A DNA stretch of 64,000 bases, from positions 1-64,000 of the forward strand of contig JBGAVG010000009.1 in assembly GCA_044228245.1 (NCBI GenBank), written 5' to 3'. The position numbers and the translations under genes are program-made. Below the pieces are notes generated by a model that made no database searches, was not told the DNA's origin, and was given only the letters and a program-made list of their open reading frames with translations. The DNA comes from Methylotenera_A sp044228245 (GTDB lineage Bacteria; Pseudomonadota; Gammaproteobacteria; Burkholderiales; Methylophilaceae). Numbering within the stretch: position 1 is the first letter of the stretch; the number at the start of each line of letters is the position of its first letter. Positions 1 through 7,711 of the stretch are shown piece by piece.

Positions 1-66
1 CAAGCATTCGTTGCGTCTAAGCAAGCGTCTTAACTACAAACACCCACACTTATCAGTCGTTCAGTT

Positions 67-78
67 TGTTAAAGAGCA
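67..78 (-). promoter_or_regulatory. boxA antitermination site of an rRNA operon leader
   Basis: Read on the minus strand this is TGCTCTTTAACA, the standard boxA of bacterial rRNA leaders, where the Nus antitermination complex loads. It lies downstream of two rRNA-type promoters and shortly before the left edge, so a 16S rRNA gene should begin just outside the window and run leftwards. Confidence 0.85.
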
Positions 79-115
79 GTGCCAAATAATTACTATTAAT
101 TTTGGCGAAGCGCGC

Positions 116-143
116 ATTATACAGAGCTTTTCAGGCTGGTCAA
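116..143 (-). promoter_or_regulatory. rRNA operon promoter, proximal (P2)
   Basis: On the minus strand the -35 is TTGACC and the -10 is TATAAT, separated by 16 bp and followed directly by a GCGCGC discriminator. GC-rich discriminators are typical of stringently controlled rRNA promoters. The boxA lies about 40 bp downstream. Confidence 0.8.
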
Positions 144-227
144 GATTAAATTTGAAACATTTTTAATTTAATTCTCAAACCGTATTTGGCTTACCGCTTT
201 TCACTTGTTATCGAAGCGAAGGCGCGC

Positions 228-255
228 ATTTTACAGGGCTTATACGTTTGGTCAA
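228..255 (-). promoter_or_regulatory. rRNA operon promoter, distal (P1)
   Basis: A second promoter of the same design lies on the minus strand: TTGACC, 16 bp, TAAAAT, then GCGCGCC. It sits about 110 bp upstream of P2. The sequence upstream of its -35 (256-290) is rich in A and T and could act as an UP element, which is inference. Confidence 0.75.
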
Positions 256-417
256 GCCCAAATTTGAAAAATTACAAATTTATTACATATGCATGTCTGA
301 AGCGGCTGCAAAAAGCAATCTATTAATGACCCAAAAGGGCCATAGACTCCTGCATCGCAATCTATAGAATATGGAGGCTAAGAAGTTATTTTATTTGTAC
401 TGAAGGTCGCCAAATAA

Positions 418-1446
418 ATGAAGCATGCTTTTAACCTAATGTATATAAAATCATTGTTGCTATTAGCTGGCCTAATTACGTGTGCCAGCGTTATGGCGAA
501 TGATGCTGAAACTTCGATAGGCGCTCAACTAAATACCGAAAATTCAGCCTCCTCATCAACCAAGCCTGCTATCAACAAACAAGAAGCCAAAGGGTCTCTT
601 AAAAACCCCAATTCGCTACTGGTGGCCATGGCATTTAAGTTCAAGAACTCCGATGGCACACCTCGCGACTATGCAGAGGTAGCAGCCAATTATTGCCGTG
701 CTGCCAGATCTGGCGATGCTGATGCACAGTATGCGCTGGGTTGGATGTATGCCAATGGCCGAGGCGTTTCCCAAGACGAAAAAATTGCCGCGCAGCTATT
801 TACTATGGCAGCAGAACAAGGACATGCCCTCGCACAAGAATCATTAGCCAAGATCTCTAGCACCGCACCACAGGCACCTTTGCTTGCATGCCTTTTACCT
901 GATCCGCCTGCACCTGTCGCGAGTTCGTCAGATGTCGAGACCGCGCAAAACGAACGAAAAGCCATTTCAGATAAAACGGCCGCACTGTTTTATTCACAAA
1001 CTCACATTCTAAGACTGGTGAATAAGCTTGCGCCACGCTACAACATCGACAGCAATCTAGCGATGGCGTTTATTGCCGTGGAATCAGGATTTAACGTACA
1101 GGCAACTTCACCGAAAAACGCCCAAGGCCTGATGCAGCTCATTCCAGAAACTGCCAAACGTTTTGGTGTAAAGGATGCTTATAAAGCAGAGGATAATATC
1201 AAAGGCGGGCTGGCCTATCTGCGATGGCTACTGGCTTATTTCAAAGGCGACGTACAGCTGGTAGCGGCGGCCTATAACGCCGGCGAGGCTGCTGTTGAAA
1301 GATACAAAGGCATTCCGCCTTACGCAGAAACGCAACAGTATGTAAAGAAAATCGCCAAACTTTACAACAACTCAACCCATCCTTATCAGGAAAATCTGGT
1401 AAAGACTTCACCGCTGCTTAATTCAGCCAGTAAAAGAACGATGTAA
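418..1446 (+). CDS. Sel1-repeat lytic transglycosylase (SLT family)
   Basis: This 342-residue exported protein is predicted to cleave peptidoglycan glycan strands in the periplasm. Residues 1-27 form a signal peptide ending in SVMA. Residues about 100-145 hold Sel1-like repeats (ADAQYALGWMYANGRGVSQD, then AAEQGHALAQ). Residues about 200-315 are an SLT domain with AVESGFN, where E222 is the predicted catalytic acid, then QGLMQLIPETAKRFGV and AAAYNAGEAAVERY. It is transcribed away from the rRNA promoters and stands alone, facing tyrS. The pairing of Sel1 and SLT suggests a membrane or envelope scaffold function, which is inference. Confidence 0.85.
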   Translation: MKHAFNLMYIKSLLLLAGLITCASVMANDAETSIGAQLNTENSASSSTKPAINKQEAKGSLKNPNSLLVAMAFKFKNSDGTPRDYAEVAANYCRAARSGDADAQYALGWMYANGRGVSQDEKIAAQLFTMAAEQGHALAQESLAKISSTAPQAPLLACLLPDPPAPVASSSDVETAQNERKAISDKTAALFYSQTHILRLVNKLAPRYNIDSNLAMAFIAVESGFNVQATSPKNAQGLMQLIPETAKRFGVKDAYKAEDNIKGGLAYLRWLLAYFKGDVQLVAAAYNAGEAAVERYKGIPPYAETQQYVKKIAKLYNNSTHPYQENLVKTSPLLNSASKRTM

Positions 1447-1478
1447 CGAAGCGCCTCTATCTAGTTACAATTACTTTC

Positions 1479-2690
1479 TTAAAGAATTGTAATCTTAGCA
1501 AACTTGCGCTTACCCACTTGCGCTACAAATGTCGCACCTTTATTAAGCTGCAAATTCCTATCACTCACTTTTTCGCTATCAAGTTTAACGCCGCCTTGCT
1601 CAATAGCGCGGTAGGCTTCTGAGGTGCTATCTACCAGGCCAGCCATCTTTAAAAGCTGCGCAATACCGATGCTCTGCGAGCCAATATCCACGGACACTTC
1701 AGGCACCTCGTCCGGAATGCCGCCTTTGGCACGGGTTTGAAAATCATTCAGCGCTTTTTCAGCATCCTGTTGGCTATGAAAACGTGCGACAATCTCCTGC
1801 GCGAACCGTACTTTGATATTGCGGGGGTTTTCACCTGCTGCTACAGCAGCCTTCCATTGCGCGATAGTTTCCAGCGATTCGAACGACAACAATTCGATAT
1901 AACGCCACATCAACTCATCAGACACGGACATCAGCTTTGCAAAAATAATTTCAGGCGGTTCGTTAATGCCGATGTAATTATTAAGCGATTTAGACATCTT
2001 GTGGACGCCATCCAGACCTTCCAGCAACGGCATGGTAAGCACGCACTGTTGCGACTGCCCTGCCTGCTTTTGCAGCTCGCGCCCCATCAGCAGGTTAAAT
2101 TTCTGATCGGTACCACCCAGTTCAACATCGGCCTTCAACACAACCGAATCGTGGCCCTGCAATAGCGGGTACATGAATTCGTGAATCGCGATGGGCTGAT
2201 TGGCTTTAAAACGTTTCGTAAAATCATCGCGCTCCAGCATGCGTGCCACCGTATGGCTACCCGCGAGTTTGAGCATGCCAGCCGCGCCTAGCTCATTGAG
2301 CCAGGCTGAATTAAAGACGATTTCTGTTTTGTCTTTATCTAAAATCTTGAATACCTGACTTGCATAAGATTTTGCATTCTCCGCCACCTGCTCTTTCGTT
2401 AGCGGCGGGCGCGTAGTGCTTTTACCAGTCGGGTCGCCAATCATGCCCGTAAAATCGCCAATCAGAAATAAGACGTGATGCCCTAGCTCCTGAAAGTGAC
2501 GCAATTTATTAATCAGCACCGTGTGCCCAAGATGCAGGTCCGGCGCGGTGGGGTCAAACCCTGCCTTGACACGCAAAGGCGTACCTTTTTTCAACTTTTC
2601 GATGAGCTCTTGCTCAATTAATAGTTCTTCTGCACCGCGTTTAATAATCGCCAATGCCTGATTAATGTCTGTTTTCACAGTTTCTTCCAA
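1479..2690 (-). CDS. tyrS: Tyrosyl-tRNA synthetase
   Basis: The enzyme charges tRNA-Tyr with tyrosine in the cytoplasm. It is a class I synthetase of 403 residues with the HIGH-type motif HLGH at 53-56 and an intact KMSKS at 231-235. The Rossmann core is followed by an S4 RNA-binding domain at the C-terminus (about 338-400). The length fits the bacterial TyrS subgroup of about 400 residues. It is divergent from anmK across a 218 bp spacer, an arrangement seen in many proteobacteria, often with a peptidase gene between them that is absent here. Confidence 0.97.
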   Translation of the reverse strand: MEETVKTDINQALAIIKRGAEELLIEQELIEKLKKGTPLRVKAGFDPTAPDLHLGHTVLINKLRHFQELGHHVLFLIGDFTGMIGDPTGKSTTRPPLTKEQVAENAKSYASQVFKILDKDKTEIVFNSAWLNELGAAGMLKLAGSHTVARMLERDDFTKRFKANQPIAIHEFMYPLLQGHDSVVLKADVELGGTDQKFNLLMGRELQKQAGQSQQCVLTMPLLEGLDGVHKMSKSLNNYIGINEPPEIIFAKLMSVSDELMWRYIELLSFESLETIAQWKAAVAAGENPRNIKVRFAQEIVARFHSQQDAEKALNDFQTRAKGGIPDEVPEVSVDIGSQSIGIAQLLKMAGLVDSTSEAYRAIEQGGVKLDSEKVSDRNLQLNKGATFVAQVGKRKFAKITIL

Positions 2691-2908
2691 TAAAGTTTAG
2701 TCTTATGTTTTTTATAATTTGGTTGTTTTTTGTTGTATTAACATTTCTGTTACCATGCTTTATATTCAAGCATTTGGGCGATTTTTAGTCATTTTTATGC
2801 TGCAACTGATACACAAACGGGATAAAAAGCCTAAGTTCTGTATTTTAACGCAAAACCTCAATCAGGTTGCGGCACAGGAATATCCTCTTTAAGAAAAACA
2901 CTTAAATC

Positions 2909-4009
2909 ATGCAATTATTCATTGGTATTATGTCTGGCACCAGCCTGGATGGTATCGACGTGGCTTTATGTTCGTTTGAGAACAATGCCTGTCAGCTACT
3001 TGAAACGCATTTTGCGCCCTACTCCGCCCAGATTAAAACTGAGCTATTGGCTTTACACAAACCCAGCAGCAATGAGCTGGAAACCGCTGCACTGATGGGC
3101 AATAGCCTGGCAGTCATGTATGCAGATGCGGTCAAGGCTCTACTTGCTTCTAAAAAAATTAACGCTTCCGCGATCACTGCGATCGGCTGCCACGGCCAAA
3201 CCATCCGGCATCGGCCTGGCTTTAATGATGGCATAGGGTTTACGCTGCAAATCGGCAACGCCGCATTACTGGCCGAGCGCACCGGTATCACCGTGGTTTC
3301 GGATTTCAGAAGCCGCGATATTGCCGCTGGCGGCCAGGGCGCACCGCTCGTGCCTGCTTTTCACCAAGCCGTATTTGGCAATTCCCAGCTAAATCGAGCC
3401 CTGATCAACATCGGCGGTATTGCCAATATTACTTATCTTTCTAAAAAAGGTGACGTGCTGGGCTTCGATTCCGGTCCGGGCAACATGCTGCTGGATGCTT
3501 GGGTAAAACAACGTCTAGGCAAAGCGTATGATGAAGACGGCGCGTGGGCATCGACAGGCGTAGTGCTGGACGCCTTATTATACGGCATGCTTGCTGAGCC
3601 TTATTTTGCAATGCCCCCGCCCAAGAGCACAGGGCGTGATCTGTTTAACGATGACTGGCTGAAGCGGCATTTGCTTTACCCGCATTTACGTCCGCAAGAT
3701 GTCGCACGTACACTTGTAGCATTAACTGCGCAGAGCATCCATGATGCACTCGGAAAATGCGGTGATGTGGATGAAGTGTATTTATGCGGCGGCGGCGCAC
3801 GCAACAGCTTGCTGAAAAACAGCCTGCAGTCATTATTGGGCGAAACAAAAGTATTATTCACTGATGCGCTTGGTGTGGGTGTTGATTGGGTTGAGGCAGC
3901 AGCCTTTGCCTGGCTGGCTAAACAAACACTGGAAAACAGACCCGGCAACCTGCCTGCGGTCACGGGTGCTAAAGGCCTGCGTGTGTTAGGCGCCATTTAC
4001 CCGCACTAA
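2909..4009 (+). CDS. anmK: Anhydro-N-acetylmuramic acid kinase
   Basis: The enzyme recycles cell-wall 1,6-anhydro-MurNAc to MurNAc-6-phosphate, opening the anhydro ring and phosphorylating it with ATP. The protein has 366 residues, the usual AnmK length. The N-terminal phosphate loop reads GIMSGTSLDGIDVAL, and the ASKHA-fold signatures INIGGIANITYL and GFDSGPGNMLLDAW follow. Its substrate is the product of lytic transglycosylases such as the one encoded at 418-1446. Confidence 0.96.
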   Translation: MQLFIGIMSGTSLDGIDVALCSFENNACQLLETHFAPYSAQIKTELLALHKPSSNELETAALMGNSLAVMYADAVKALLASKKINASAITAIGCHGQTIRHRPGFNDGIGFTLQIGNAALLAERTGITVVSDFRSRDIAAGGQGAPLVPAFHQAVFGNSQLNRALINIGGIANITYLSKKGDVLGFDSGPGNMLLDAWVKQRLGKAYDEDGAWASTGVVLDALLYGMLAEPYFAMPPPKSTGRDLFNDDWLKRHLLYPHLRPQDVARTLVALTAQSIHDALGKCGDVDEVYLCGGGARNSLLKNSLQSLLGETKVLFTDALGVGVDWVEAAAFAWLAKQTLENRPGNLPAVTGAKGLRVLGAIYPH

Positions 4010-4081
4010 AATTCCCGCATTAAGCCACAAGCATCTTTCATACTTTATAATAATCACATTATCAAAATTAAGAAGTTTGTT

Positions 4082-5377
4082 ATGAAACCAACCAAAGCCA
4101 CCATCACCTTTGATAACACCCTCAAGCCCATTGAATTGCCTGTGCTTTCCGGCACGGCGGGTAATGATGTGATCGATATCCGCGCGCTGGGCAAGCACGG
4201 TGTATTTACTTACGACCCAGGCTTTATGTCAACTGCCTCGTGCAGTTCACACATCACTTTTATTGATGGCGAAAAAGGCCTGCTCTATTATCGTGGCTAC
4301 CCCATCGAACAGCTCGCGGAGCATTGCGACTTTCTGGAGGTTTCCTATTTGCTGATGCACGGCGAGTTACCCAACGCCACGCAAAAAGACGAGTTCACCA
4401 AAACCATCAGCAGCCACACCATGCTGCACGACCAGCTCAACAATATATTCCGCGGCTTCAGGCGCGATGCACACCCCATGGCCGTCATGATTGGCGTTGT
4501 CGGCTCGATGTCCGCATTCTATTTCGATGCCATGGACGTGTACAATCCGCAGCACCGCATCATCTCGGCTTATCGCCTGCTGGCCAAAGTGCCTACCATC
4601 GCGGCCTGGAGCTATAAATACAATTCTGGCCAGCCGTTTATGTACCCCAAAAACAGCCTGAATTATGCTGAAAACTTCATGCACATGATGTTTGCCACAC
4701 CGTGTGAGGAATACACGCCCAACCCGGTGCTGGCCAAAGCGTTCGAGAAGATTCTCATTCTGCATGCAGACCATGAGCAAAATGCCTCAACAAGTACCGT
4801 ACGCTTAGTCGGCTCGAGCGGCGCCAACCCGTTTGCCAGCATCGCGGCAGGCATCGCGTCGCTGTGGGGGCCTGCGCACGGCGGCGCGAATGAAGCCACA
4901 CTCCAGATGCTTGAAGAAATCGGCGATGTATCGCGCATTGATGAATTTATCAAACGCGCCAAGGATAAAACCGACAGTTTCCGCCTGATGGGCTTTGGCC
5001 ATCGCGTTTACCGCAACATGGACCCGCGTGCCGCCATTATGCGTAAAACCTGCCACGAAGTGCTCGATGAACTGGGTCTGCAGGACGACCCCATGTTTAA
5101 ACTGGCCATGCAACTGGAAAAAATCGCGCTGGAAGATGACTATTTTGTCAGCAAAAAACTTTATCCAAACGTAGATTTTTACAGCGGCATCGTTATGCGC
5201 GCCATGGGCATACCGAATAGTATGTTCACCGCCATCTTCGCGCTGGCCCGTACAGCAGGCTGGATTGCGCAGTGGAGCGAGATGAACGCTGACCCGGAAC
5301 ACAAAATCGGTCGCCCAAGACAGCTTTATACTGGAGAGACAAGGCGCGAGTTTGTGCCGATTGAGAAGAGAACTTAA
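4082..5377 (+). CDS. gltA: Citrate synthase
   Basis: The enzyme condenses acetyl-CoA and oxaloacetate to citrate. The protein has 431 residues, the length of the hexameric, NADH-sensitive Gram-negative type. The catalytic residues are visible: H266 in GPAHGGAN, H307 in GFGHRVY and D365 in NVDFYSG. A TATAAT at 4046-4051 just upstream could be its -10, with no clear -35. The gene stands apart from other TCA-cycle genes, between anmK and a small membrane protein. Confidence 0.97.
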   Translation: MKPTKATITFDNTLKPIELPVLSGTAGNDVIDIRALGKHGVFTYDPGFMSTASCSSHITFIDGEKGLLYYRGYPIEQLAEHCDFLEVSYLLMHGELPNATQKDEFTKTISSHTMLHDQLNNIFRGFRRDAHPMAVMIGVVGSMSAFYFDAMDVYNPQHRIISAYRLLAKVPTIAAWSYKYNSGQPFMYPKNSLNYAENFMHMMFATPCEEYTPNPVLAKAFEKILILHADHEQNASTSTVRLVGSSGANPFASIAAGIASLWGPAHGGANEATLQMLEEIGDVSRIDEFIKRAKDKTDSFRLMGFGHRVYRNMDPRAAIMRKTCHEVLDELGLQDDPMFKLAMQLEKIALEDDYFVSKKLYPNVDFYSGIVMRAMGIPNSMFTAIFALARTAGWIAQWSEMNADPEHKIGRPRQLYTGETRREFVPIEKRT

Positions 5378-5412
5378 AACATTTTTAGGATAGCAGACCT
5401 GGGAAGCGAAAT

Positions 5413-5670
5413 ATGAGTCAAGAATTAGAGCAACAGATCTTGTCAGTCCTGAAAGAGATTCGAGATGGGCAGCGAGAAATCATTACTCACCTAGAATCGC
5501 AACGAGCGCTCGCAACGGAGCAGCTAAGAAAGTCGCAAGAGCGAGTTGAGGAGTCGGTCGGTCTGCAAAAGGAGGCATTGCGCCGCCAGCAGAGCATTAT
5601 GCGTATTGTGGTGCCAAGTATTCTGATCTGCATTGTAGCCATTGCTTACCTGGTAATTAGATACCTCTAA
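5413..5670 (+). CDS. Small coiled-coil protein with a C-terminal membrane anchor
   Basis: This 85-residue protein was not assigned to a family. Residues 1-62 are charged and rich in Glu, Gln, Arg and Leu, as in an amphipathic coiled coil. Residues about 64-83 (MRIVVPSILICIVAIAYLVI) form one membrane helix, so it is probably tail-anchored in the inner membrane with the coiled coil in the cytoplasm. It follows gltA by 35 bp and is followed by a copy of the palindromic repeat at 5739-5776. Its wording (GAGCGAG, CTCGCAACG) looks somewhat different from that of gltA, so acquisition is possible. Confidence 0.65.
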   Translation: MSQELEQQILSVLKEIRDGQREIITHLESQRALATEQLRKSQERVEESVGLQKEALRRQQSIMRIVVPSILICIVAIAYLVIRYL

Positions 5671-5738
5671 TAGCACGTTGCATAACTTGTTTGGTGCAAT
5701 GTGCTTCGCTATTGACGCCCTACAACACCTAAAACAAC

Positions 5739-5776
5739 GCCCCTGCAACCCGCATGTATATTGCCTCGCAGGGCAT
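5739..5776. repeat. Palindromic dispersed repeat, copy 1
   Basis: A near-palindrome with arms GCCCCTGC and GCAGGGCAT around a core that matches the core of the copy at 49250-49288 with one mismatch (reverse orientation). It lies between a small membrane protein gene and the esterase gene. It resembles a REP/MITE-like element and has no coding capacity. Confidence 0.65.
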
Positions 5777-5783
5777 CGTTAAA

Positions 5784-6404
5784 TCACCCTGCAAAGCCTA
5801 ATAGTTTTAAAGATTTATACATTTCACTTCCCACCACGCCGTAACCGCGTGCATTGGGGTGTATCTGGTCTGATTTCAAATCCCGCTCCGAAAGCACATC
5901 TGAAAACACATCTTTAATCAGCGGCGTTGCAGTTTCTTCGGCAAGTTTTTCGTACAGCGGATGATCGGACAGATTGCCCACAGCAGCTTTTAATGCACTC
6001 ACTTCCGGAATCGCTACCAGAATGGTTTTAACGCCTTGCGCCTTGGCGAGCGACAAAATGTTTTTAAGATTGGCCACGATCTCGTTTTGCGGCGACTGAT
6101 GCAGAAAATCATTGCCGCCGAGCTCTACAATCAACAGCTTAGGTTGATGTTCTTCCAGCAGCTCCGGCAGACGCTCCAGCCCGCCCGCCGTTGTGTCACC
6201 CGGAATGCTTGCATTAATGATATTCCAGCCTGTGGTTTTAGCCAATAAGGCAGGGTAATCTTCGCCCTGGTTTGCGCCAGTCCCGTAGCTTAAACTATCG
6301 CCCAAAACAACCACTGCCGAGCCTTTGGGAATGGGCGGGTATTTTTCACCTTGGCTGCAACTTGCCAGTATTAAAATAAACAGCAAATAAACAAGTTTCT
6401 TCAT
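5784..6404 (-). CDS. GDSL/SGNH lipoprotein esterase (arylesterase, TesA-like)
   Basis: A predicted lipid-anchored hydrolase of the SGNH family (TesA/arylesterase type). I start it at the ATG at 6404, which has AAAGG upstream and gives a clean lipoprotein signal: MKKLVYLLFILILASC with the lipidated C16. The nucleophile is S37 in VLGDSLSYGTG. Block III is ELGGNDFL, and the Asp/His pair lies in DQIHPNARGY. The length of 206 residues fits the family. A longer reading frame begins at 6440 but would bury the signal peptide. The gene is separated from erpA by a bidirectional hairpin. Confidence 0.85.
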   Translation of the reverse strand: MKKLVYLLFILILASCSQGEKYPPIPKGSAVVVLGDSLSYGTGANQGEDYPALLAKTTGWNIINASIPGDTTAGGLERLPELLEEHQPKLLIVELGGNDFLHQSPQNEIVANLKNILSLAKAQGVKTILVAIPEVSALKAAVGNLSDHPLYEKLAEETATPLIKDVFSDVLSERDLKSDQIHPNARGYGVVGSEMYKSLKLLGFAG

Positions 6405-6430
6405 TACCAAACCTTTATTAAAACCCAAAC

Positions 6431-6459
6431 AAAAAGCCAAGCAAATGCTTGGCTTTTTT
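6431..6459. terminator. Rho-independent terminator, bidirectional
   Basis: A 10-bp perfect stem (AAGCCAAGCA / TGCTTGGCTT) with a 2-nt loop has a run of A on the left and T on the right. On the minus strand it ends the erpA transcript, whose stop is 15 bp away. Because of it, the esterase gene downstream needs its own promoter or readthrough. Confidence 0.8.
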
Positions 6460-6474
6460 AGTTAACTCAGTGAG

Positions 6475-6840
6475 TTAAACAGAGAATGAGGAACCACAAC
6501 CGCAAGTCGACTGCGCATTCGGGTTGCGGATCACAAATTGTGAACCCTGCAGACTATCCGTGTAATCAATCTCTGCGCCCATCAAATATTGCAGGCTCAT
6601 CGGGTCGATTAACAAGGTCACGGTATCTTTCATGACTTGCGTGTCGTCTTCGTTCACTTCTTCTTCAAAGGTAAAGCCATACTGAAAGCCGGAACAGCCG
6701 CCGCCGCTGACAAATACGCGCAACTTGAGGTCGGGCGTGCCTTCCTCCTCAATCAGTTCTTTTACTTTTTTGGCCGCATTGTCAGTAAACACCAATGGGC
6801 TTGGCATTTCTACTTCTGCTGTATCTGCTACTGTATTCAT
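6475..6840 (-). CDS. erpA: Iron-sulfur cluster insertion protein ErpA
   Basis: An A-type carrier that passes Fe-S clusters to target proteins such as those of isoprenoid synthesis. The protein has 121 residues. The three cluster ligands are present: C49 in VSGGGCSGFQYGF, and C113 and C115 in TCGCGSSFSV. The N-terminal 15 residues are an extension common in betaproteobacterial ErpA. It is the last gene of the leftward series that starts with argC, and a terminator follows it. Confidence 0.93.
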   Translation of the reverse strand: MNTVADTAEVEMPSPLVFTDNAAKKVKELIEEEGTPDLKLRVFVSGGGCSGFQYGFTFEEEVNEDDTQVMKDTVTLLIDPMSLQYLMGAEIDYTDSLQGSQFVIRNPNAQSTCGCGSSFSV

Positions 6841-6903
6841 TTCTTGCTCCTTAAAACCCTTATCGAAAGACCATGTATTTGGTCAATTGTTCAATCTAAA
6901 AAT

Positions 6904-7287
6904 TTATTCTGTATCTTCAGGCACATTATCGCCCATGTAGACAAGTTTGCCTTCTATCACCGCGCCGGTGTGCATCTCAAGCGATTTGTAATATAAATCA
7001 CCCGTAATGCGCGCCTTGGTTTGCAGCTCAATAAAATGACTGGATTTCACCGTGCCTATGACTTTGCCGTTAAGCACGATTTTTGCCGCGGTCACCGCGC
7101 CTTCAATACTGCCATGTTCGCTAATAATCAGCGTGCTTGGCGTGCCGTTCTGTTCGGTCACATCGCCGCGAATGGCGCCATCGACACGCAAACCGCCACT
7201 AAAATGCAAATCGCCTTCAATACGGGTATCGGCACCTACTAGCGTATCAATGCGGCTATCAATTTTGTTTGCTTTTTTAAAAAACAT
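6904..7287 (-). CDS. Bactofilin (polymer-forming cytoskeletal protein)
   Basis: A 127-residue protein of the bactofilin family (DUF583), which self-assembles into filaments at the membrane and often recruits cell-wall enzymes. After a short Lys-rich tail (MFFKKANKIDSRIDTLVG) the protein is a regular beta-solenoid: repeats of the type TRIEGDLHFSGGLRVDGAIR, GSIEGAVTAAKIVLNGKVIG and ARITGDLYYKSLEMHTGAVI. It lies between a membrane coiled-coil protein and erpA, which suggests the coiled-coil protein is its membrane partner (inference). Confidence 0.92.
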   Translation of the reverse strand: MFFKKANKIDSRIDTLVGADTRIEGDLHFSGGLRVDGAIRGDVTEQNGTPSTLIISEHGSIEGAVTAAKIVLNGKVIGTVKSSHFIELQTKARITGDLYYKSLEMHTGAVIEGKLVYMGDNVPEDTE

Positions 7288-7331
7288 CTATTTCCCTAAC
7301 CTGGCGTTAGCTAAATAATGAGCCAAAAATA

Positions 7332-7697
7332 TTATTTTGACCTTTTGCCGCCCACCATATTTTTATAGAAGAATAAATCTTCCTTGATCTTAAGGTTCTC
7401 ATCTTGAACGCTTGCTAGCTCTTTGGCAAGATTATTATTGGTTGCCAGCTCCACTTGCAGCTCACGCTGCGCGCCCACCAATTTGGTCTCCAGCTCTTTA
7501 TTTTCAAGGGTAACTTGCTTTAATTTTTCGCCTAGGTTCTCAGTATCGCGTAACATCCAATACGCCGACGCGAAACCTAATGCCGCAAACAAAGCAGCCA
7601 GCAAAGCGCGGAAATACCAAGGCCGTTGCGAACGCACCGCGACCTGCTTGGCGGTAAGTCCAAAATGACGGCGGATTCTGCTGCGGACTGGTCTCAT
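7332..7697 (-). CDS. Membrane-anchored coiled-coil protein (DUF6776-like)
   Basis: A 121-residue protein with a basic N-terminus, one membrane helix at about 28-48 (YFRALLAALFAALGFASAYW) and a coiled coil from about 52 to 112 with repeated Leu/Glu/Lys heptads (LGEKLKQVTLENKELETKLV). The C-terminus would face the periplasm. The layout recalls the DUF6776 family found next to bactofilin genes in proteobacteria, but that is from memory and the protein is shorter than typical members. It sits 15 bp after argC and 44 bp before the bactofilin gene. Confidence 0.7.
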   Translation of the reverse strand: MRPVRSRIRRHFGLTAKQVAVRSQRPWYFRALLAALFAALGFASAYWMLRDTENLGEKLKQVTLENKELETKLVGAQRELQVELATNNNLAKELASVQDENLKIKEDLFFYKNMVGGKRSK

Positions 7698-7711
7698 TTC
7701 AACAGGCTCGG

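Noticed and set aside
2755..2892. A 45-codon plus-strand frame between tyrS and anmK, starting MLYIQAFGRFLVIFMLQLIH
   Set aside because: No ribosome binding site and no recognisable pattern; the spacer more likely holds the divergent promoters of the two genes.
4805..5302. A 165-codon minus-strand frame inside gltA
   Set aside because: It is a reverse-strand shadow of a well-conserved gene, rich in His and Arg as such shadows are, with no start signal.
5671..5740. A possible second attC site after the small membrane protein (GCATAAC and a GTTAAAT further on)
   Set aside because: The two cores do not pair, and there is no stem of the attC type; only the core words occur, which is expected by chance.
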